A DNA stretch of 64,000 nucleotides, taken from assembly GCA_947497755.1 (NCBI GenBank), contig CANMHT010000003.1, forward strand, positions 124,001-188,000. The letters are read 5' to 3'. Positions 60,350 through 64,000 of the stretch are shown here, piece after piece. A program made the translations under genes and the position numbers. Source of the DNA: an uncultured Polaribacter sp. (GTDB lineage: Bacteria > Bacteroidota > Bacteroidia > Flavobacteriales > Flavobacteriaceae). Position 1 is the stretch's first letter, and each line of letters opens with the position of its first letter. The notes beneath the pieces were generated by a model. That model ran no database searches, was not told the origin of the DNA, and saw only the letters and a list, made by a program, of their open reading frames with translations.

Positions 60350-61825
60350 CTATCGTCTACTATAATTTGGTGCTTCTTTAGTAATAGCAACATCATGTGG
60401 ATGACTTTCATTAATTCCACTTGCTGTAATACGCACAAATTTTCCAGTTTCTTTTAAGGTTTCAACATCTTTTGCTCCACAATATCCCATACCAGCTTTT
60501 AAACCACCAACAAATTGGTGAATGCTTTCAACCAATTCACCTTTATAAGGAACACGACCTACAATTCCTTCAGGTACCAATTTTTTAATATCGTCTTCAA
60601 CATCTTGGAAATAACGGTCTTTAGAACCTTTTTTCATTGCTTCAATAGATCCCATTCCTCTGTAAGACTTAAATTTTCTTCCTTCGTAAATAATAGTTTC
60701 TCCTGGTGATTCTTTTGTTCCAGCCAATAAAGAACCCAACATTACACAATCTGCTCCAGCAGCTATTGCTTTTGGAATATCCCCTGTATAACGAATACCA
60801 CCATCAGCAATTACTGGTACTCCAGATCCTTTAATAGCAGCAGCTACTTCTAAAACGGCAGAAAATTGTGGAAAACCAACACCAGCTACTACTCTAGTTG
60901 TACAAATAGAACCAGGTCCAATACCAACTTTAACAGCATCTGCTCCGGCATCTACTAAAAACTGTGCAGCTTCTGCTGTGGCTATATTTCCAACAACTAC
61001 TTCTAAAGTTGGAAACTTTTCTTTTACTGCTTTTAATGCTTCTACAACTCCTTTTGTATGTCCATGAGCGGTATCAATAATTACTGCATCTACTCCAGCA
61101 TTTACTAAAGCCTCTGCTCTTTCAACAACATCTGCAGTTACACCTAAAGCAGCAGCAACACGTAAACGACCGTAAGTATCTTTATTTGCTGTAGGTTTTT
61201 GAGTTACTTTGGTAATATCTCTAAAAGTGATTAACCCTACCAACTTATTATTCCCATCTACAACAGGTAATTTTTCAATTTTATTTTCTTGTAAAATAAC
61301 TTCTGCCTGAGTTAAAGAAGTACCTTCTGCAGCAGTAACCAAATTTTTAGAAGTCATTACTTCAGAAATTGGTCTGTCGTTATTTTTCTCAAACCTCAAG
61401 TCTCTATTAGTAACAATTCCAATTAAATAACCTTCATCATCTACAACAGGAATTCCGCCAATTCTATGCTCACGCATATTAGCTTTTGCATCAATAACTT
61501 TAGCTGTAATTGGTAAAGTAATTGGATCTATAATCATTCCTGATTCTGCACGCTTTACCTTTCTTACTTCTTGAGCTTGCTGCTCAATTGTCATATTTTT
61601 GTGTAACACTCCTATTCCTCCTTCTCTAGCAATAGCAATAGCCATTGAAGATTCTGTTACAGTATCCATCGCTGCAGAAACGATTGGTACATTAATAGTA
61701 ATGTTTTTGGTAAATTTTGTTTGGATATTTACTTCTCTAGGAAGCACTTCAGAAAAGGCTGGTACTAAAAGTACATCATCGTAGGTTAATCCTTCTCCAA
61801 CAAGTTTAGAATTGTGAGCTTTCAT
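60350..61825 (-). CDS. guaB: Inosine-5'-monophosphate dehydrogenase
   Basis: GuaB oxidises IMP to XMP with NAD+, the first step toward GMP. The 491-residue protein has the TIM-barrel catalytic domain with the active-site Cys in [11 protein letters not shown] (near residue 306), the flap with the conserved Arg-Tyr, and two CBS domains (about 95-205) inserted near the N-terminus, which sense adenine and guanine nucleotides. MGSIEAM and GMGYCGAKD are as in the bacterial type. It is a single-gene unit with its own -7 element. Confidence 0.97.
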   Translation of the reverse strand: MKAHNSKLVGEGLTYDDVLLVPAFSEVLPREVNIQTKFTKNITINVPIVSAAMDTVTESSMAIAIAREGGIGVLHKNMTIEQQAQEVRKVKRAESGMIIDPITLPITAKVIDAKANMREHRIGGIPVVDDEGYLIGIVTNRDLRFEKNNDRPISEVMTSKNLVTAAEGTSLTQAEVILQENKIEKLPVVDGNNKLVGLITFRDITKVTQKPTANKDTYGRLRVAAALGVTADVVERAEALVNAGVDAVIIDTAHGHTKGVVEALKAVKEKFPTLEVVVGNIATAEAAQFLVDAGADAVKVGIGPGSICTTRVVAGVGFPQFSAVLEVAAAIKGSGVPVIADGGIRYTGDIPKAIAAGADCVMLGSLLAGTKESPGETIIYEGRKFKSYRGMGSIEAMKKGSKDRYFQDVEDDIKKLVPEGIVGRVPYKGELVESIHQFVGGLKAGMGYCGAKDVETLKETGKFVRITASGINESHPHDVAITKEAPNYSRR

Positions 61826-61855
61826 GGTACAATCAACTTAAAAATTAATTGCAAG

Positions 61856-61863
61856 CAAATATA
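61856..61863 (-). promoter_or_regulatory. -7 element of guaB
   Basis: TATATTTG followed by C on the minus strand, a full consensus match about 31 bases before the guaB start; no TTG at 20 bases upstream. Confidence 0.5.
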
Positions 61864-61890
61864 CTGCATTTGTTCCGATAATTTTAATTT

Positions 61891-61986
61891 TTTATTCTGA
61901 ATAAAATTTTATTTGTATTTATTCTAAATAAGCTTTGTTATTACATATTTTCTTTCGTCCTTTGCACTTAATTAGAATCAATCTAA
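61891..61986 (+). promoter_or_regulatory. Control region of the porin-imelysin unit with three inverted repeats
   Basis: TTTATTCTGAATAAA (61891-61905) is a perfect 7+1+7 palindrome; TTTATTCTAAATAAG (61918-61932) is a second copy, 27 bases on, differing at two positions. A likely promoter follows (TTG at 61935-61937, 20 bases, then TCCTTTGC). At 61972-61986, near the expected transcript start, lies TTAGA-N5-TCTAA. The two left copies have the ATTCTAAAT type of Fur-like boxes reported for Bacteroidota; this naming is inference. Confidence 0.5.
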
Positions 61987-61995
61987 ATTAAAATA

Positions 61996-63330
61996 ATGAA
62001 GCAAACATTACTATTCACAATAATGTTAGGTATTACAATGTCAGTAAATTCACAAGAAATAACTGATTATTCTAAACTTAAAGAAGATTTAAAAAAAGAA
62101 ATATTAGCCGATTTAAACAAAAAGAATCAGCAGAAAAAAGAGAACAAATTTAAGTCAAGGTTTCAATTAAAAGGATATGGTGTTGTAAACTACTACAATT
62201 ATAAATGGGATACAGATACAGAAAAAAGAAATGCAGTAGATGCAGAACGTTTAAATCTATATTTCAACTACAAGTTTAGTCACAAAATTCTATTAAAAAC
62301 AGAATTCGAAATTGAGCATGGAGGTACTGGAGTAACTAAAGAATTAGATAAATTAGAAGAGTTTGGAGAATTTGAAACAGAAGTTGAAGCTGGTGGTGAA
62401 GCAAAACTAGAACAAATATATATTGACATTGCTTATCGTAACTATTTAAATTTTAAAATAGGTAGGTTTAAAGTCTACTTTGGATTGAGTCAGAACTTAG
62501 ATACTCCAGATGAATACTTTACTACACACAGACCAGAAATGGAAAATGAACTACTACCTTTAGGTTGGTATGAAACTGGGGTAGAACTTAATGGTCATTT
62601 ATTTCAAAATAAGTTACAATACCGTTTAGCATTTGTTAATGGTTTAGATGCAACAGGTTTTAGCTCTCGTGGTTTTATAAAAAACGGTCATCAAACACGT
62701 TTTGAAATGGCAAATGCTGAAAATTGGGCTGTAGCATTACGTTTAGATTATAAATTTGGCTCTCATAAAAATTCTTTTGCAGGAATTTCTGGTTATTTTG
62801 GAAATACTGCTGATAACAGGCCAAAACCAGATTTAAAAGCTACTGCGTATTTGGCATTGGTAGAAGGTCATATTTCTTATAATGAAGGTCCTTTACGTTT
62901 CAATTCAGTTGTGCTTTATGGAAATCTTCAGAATTCTGATTTAATAACTCAGAGAAATAAAAATCTTTCTAATGCACTAGGTGTAAAAAGAACTCCTGTT
63001 GGTAAAAATGTACTCGGATTTTCTACAGAAATAGGATATAATATTTTGTCTATAAAAAACCAAGAAACTAAACATAAAATATATCCTTTTATCCGCTATG
63101 ATTTTTACGATTCTATGTATAAAACACATACTACAATAACAGATAACCCTAGATGGGAGCGCAGTGTAATTACTAGTGGGTTAAATTGGTTTATACACAA
63201 AGGAGTCATTTTAAAAGCCCAATATTCTAATAGAACATTAGGCTCAAAGAAATTAGATTCTCAAGGAGCATTGACAAATAATAATGAAAAGGAAAAAACT
63301 TTTTCTGCAGGTGTAGGATTCGTCTTCTAA
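61996..63330 (+). CDS. Outer-membrane porin (phosphate-selective-porin-like)
   Basis: The 444-residue protein has a signal peptide (to about residue 19, VNSQ), a short periplasmic helix rich in Lys and Glu (about 24-48, probably a coiled coil that trimerises) and then a beta-barrel of about 16 strands with alternating aromatic patterns (YGVVNYYNYKW, RLNLYFNYKF), ending in Phe at VGFVF. It is of the OprO/OprP-like class by layout. Its neighbour is an imelysin-type lipoprotein, so iron or haem-related uptake is a better guess than phosphate. Three inverted repeats stand in its promoter region. Confidence 0.85.
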   Translation: MKQTLLFTIMLGITMSVNSQEITDYSKLKEDLKKEILADLNKKNQQKKENKFKSRFQLKGYGVVNYYNYKWDTDTEKRNAVDAERLNLYFNYKFSHKILLKTEFEIEHGGTGVTKELDKLEEFGEFETEVEAGGEAKLEQIYIDIAYRNYLNFKIGRFKVYFGLSQNLDTPDEYFTTHRPEMENELLPLGWYETGVELNGHLFQNKLQYRLAFVNGLDATGFSSRGFIKNGHQTRFEMANAENWAVALRLDYKFGSHKNSFAGISGYFGNTADNRPKPDLKATAYLALVEGHISYNEGPLRFNSVVLYGNLQNSDLITQRNKNLSNALGVKRTPVGKNVLGFSTEIGYNILSIKNQETKHKIYPFIRYDFYDSMYKTHTTITDNPRWERSVITSGLNWFIHKGVILKAQYSNRTLGSKKLDSQGALTNNNEKEKTFSAGVGFVF

Positions 63331-63370
63331 ATACAAAAACAATAAACAAATTATATATAAACAAACCATT

Positions 63371-64000
63371 ATGAAAAAAGTAATTTTAAATGTAAAAACT
63401 CTTGTACTAGCCCTATTTGCTATAAGTATTATTAGTTGTAGTGATACTAATGAGGTGATTGAGCAAGCAACCGATTATAAAGCTATTATTACCAATTTAG
63501 CTGATAATGTTTATACGCAAACTTATAAAGATTTAGATGAACAAGCAGGTGTATTAAAAGCAAAATTAGATGCTTTACAAACCAATCAAAATGCAACAAC
63601 TTTAAAAGAAGCTAGAGATGCTTGGAGAGCTACAAGACAACCTTGGGAAAGCTCTGAAGCATTTTTATTTGGTCCTGCAGGAGAAACTGGTTCTGGAGCA
63701 TTAAGCTTAGACGGTAAATTAGATAGTTGGCCAGTTGCTGTTAATGATTTGGAAACATTTTTAACAGGGTCTACTGTTATAACACAAGCTATAGTTGCTG
63801 GTCATGATGATACTTGGAAAGGTTTTCATGGTATTGAATACTTACTTTGGGGAGCAACTGGAGTTAAAACTAGTGCAGATTTCACAGCAAGAGAATTAAG
63901 CTATTTAACTTTTCTTTCAAGTGAATTAAAAAAGAACACTAATGACTTATATACTGGTTGGACAACTGGTGGTTTTGCAACTATTTTTAAAGCAGCGGGT
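63371..64000 (+). CDS. Imelysin-family lipoprotein (partial, runs off the window)
   Basis: The gene starts 40 bases after the porin stop. The 210 visible residues open with a lipoprotein signal (MKKVILNVKTLVLALFAI, lipobox SIISC near residue 23). The GxHxxE motif of the imelysin (M75, IrpA-like) family is visible at 151-156 as GFHGIE, with YLLWG after it, and RQPWESSEAFLFGP is a second family motif. Such proteins are iron-regulated and sit in haem or iron uptake loci of Bacteroidota. The C-terminal half is outside the window. Confidence 0.92.
   Translation, partial: MKKVILNVKTLVLALFAISIISCSDTNEVIEQATDYKAIITNLADNVYTQTYKDLDEQAGVLKAKLDALQTNQNATTLKEARDAWRATRQPWESSEAFLFGPAGETGSGALSLDGKLDSWPVAVNDLETFLTGSTVITQAIVAGHDDTWKGFHGIEYLLWGATGVKTSADFTARELSYLTFLSSELKKNTNDLYTGWTTGGFATIFKAAG

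Overview
The window looks like chromosomal DNA from a marine-type member of the Flavobacteriaceae (phylum Bacteroidota). The evidence is the very AT-rich sequence, promoters of the Bacteroidota form (TTG, about 20 bp, TAnnTTTG) with few Shine-Dalgarno sites, TonB-dependent receptors with an FecR/ECF sigma pair, DUF4290, DUF4350 and DUF4384 proteins, an imelysin lipoprotein, and a MurA with Asp in place of the fosfomycin-target Cys. I see no IS element, prophage, CRISPR array, tRNA or rRNA. Genus cannot be fixed from the sequence alone.

Layout. 1-4.7 kb: the end of a class-III aminotransferase, a small secreted protein, an S41 peptidase, a TlpA-like thioredoxin, a lipoprotein with two RskA-like domains, and a Crp/Fnr regulator with a perfect TGTAA-N6-TTACA operator beside it. 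4.7-17 kb (minus strand): two aconitases (AcnA, AcnB), RNase P RNA, dnaJ-grpE, murA-DUF4290 and a UvrD/PcrA helicase. 17-19 kb: a SatD-DUF3307-small membrane protein operon behind three 28-bp iterons that abut its promoter. 19-22.5 kb: a cobalamin riboswitch with a BtuB-like receptor, and a divergent BtuF-like lipoprotein. 22.5-30.4 kb (minus): MscS channel, topoisomerase IV (parE, small ORF, parC), an EamA transporter and ychF. 30.5-37.8 kb: ECF sigma, FecR anti-sigma and two paralogous TonB receptors, one with an STN signalling domain and the other with a carboxypeptidase-like domain. 37.9-44.6 kb: ferredoxin, LuxC-family acyl-CoA reductase, serC, serA-like, DUF1015, yggS and an exonuclease/GIY-YIG protein. 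44.7-52.6 kb: a secreted papain-like protease and a secreted caspase-like protease with five tandem beta-sandwich-like repeats, then a K+ channel, miaA and an OmpH/Skp protein. 52.6-59.5 kb: a MoxR-DUF58 membrane-complex cluster with SpoIIM and RDD proteins. 59.9-64 kb: an orphan small protein, guaB, then a porin and an imelysin-family lipoprotein cut by the window end.

Most genes are housekeeping. The loci that most deserve attention are the two-protease operon (44.7-50.2 kb), the SatD operon with its iterons (17.0-19.0 kb), the split-receptor sigma/anti-sigma system (30.5-37.8 kb), and the Crp-family operator placed like a class II activator site in front of the RskA-like lipoprotein (about 3.9-4.7 kb). 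Functions proposed for these are inferences from domain content and gene order.
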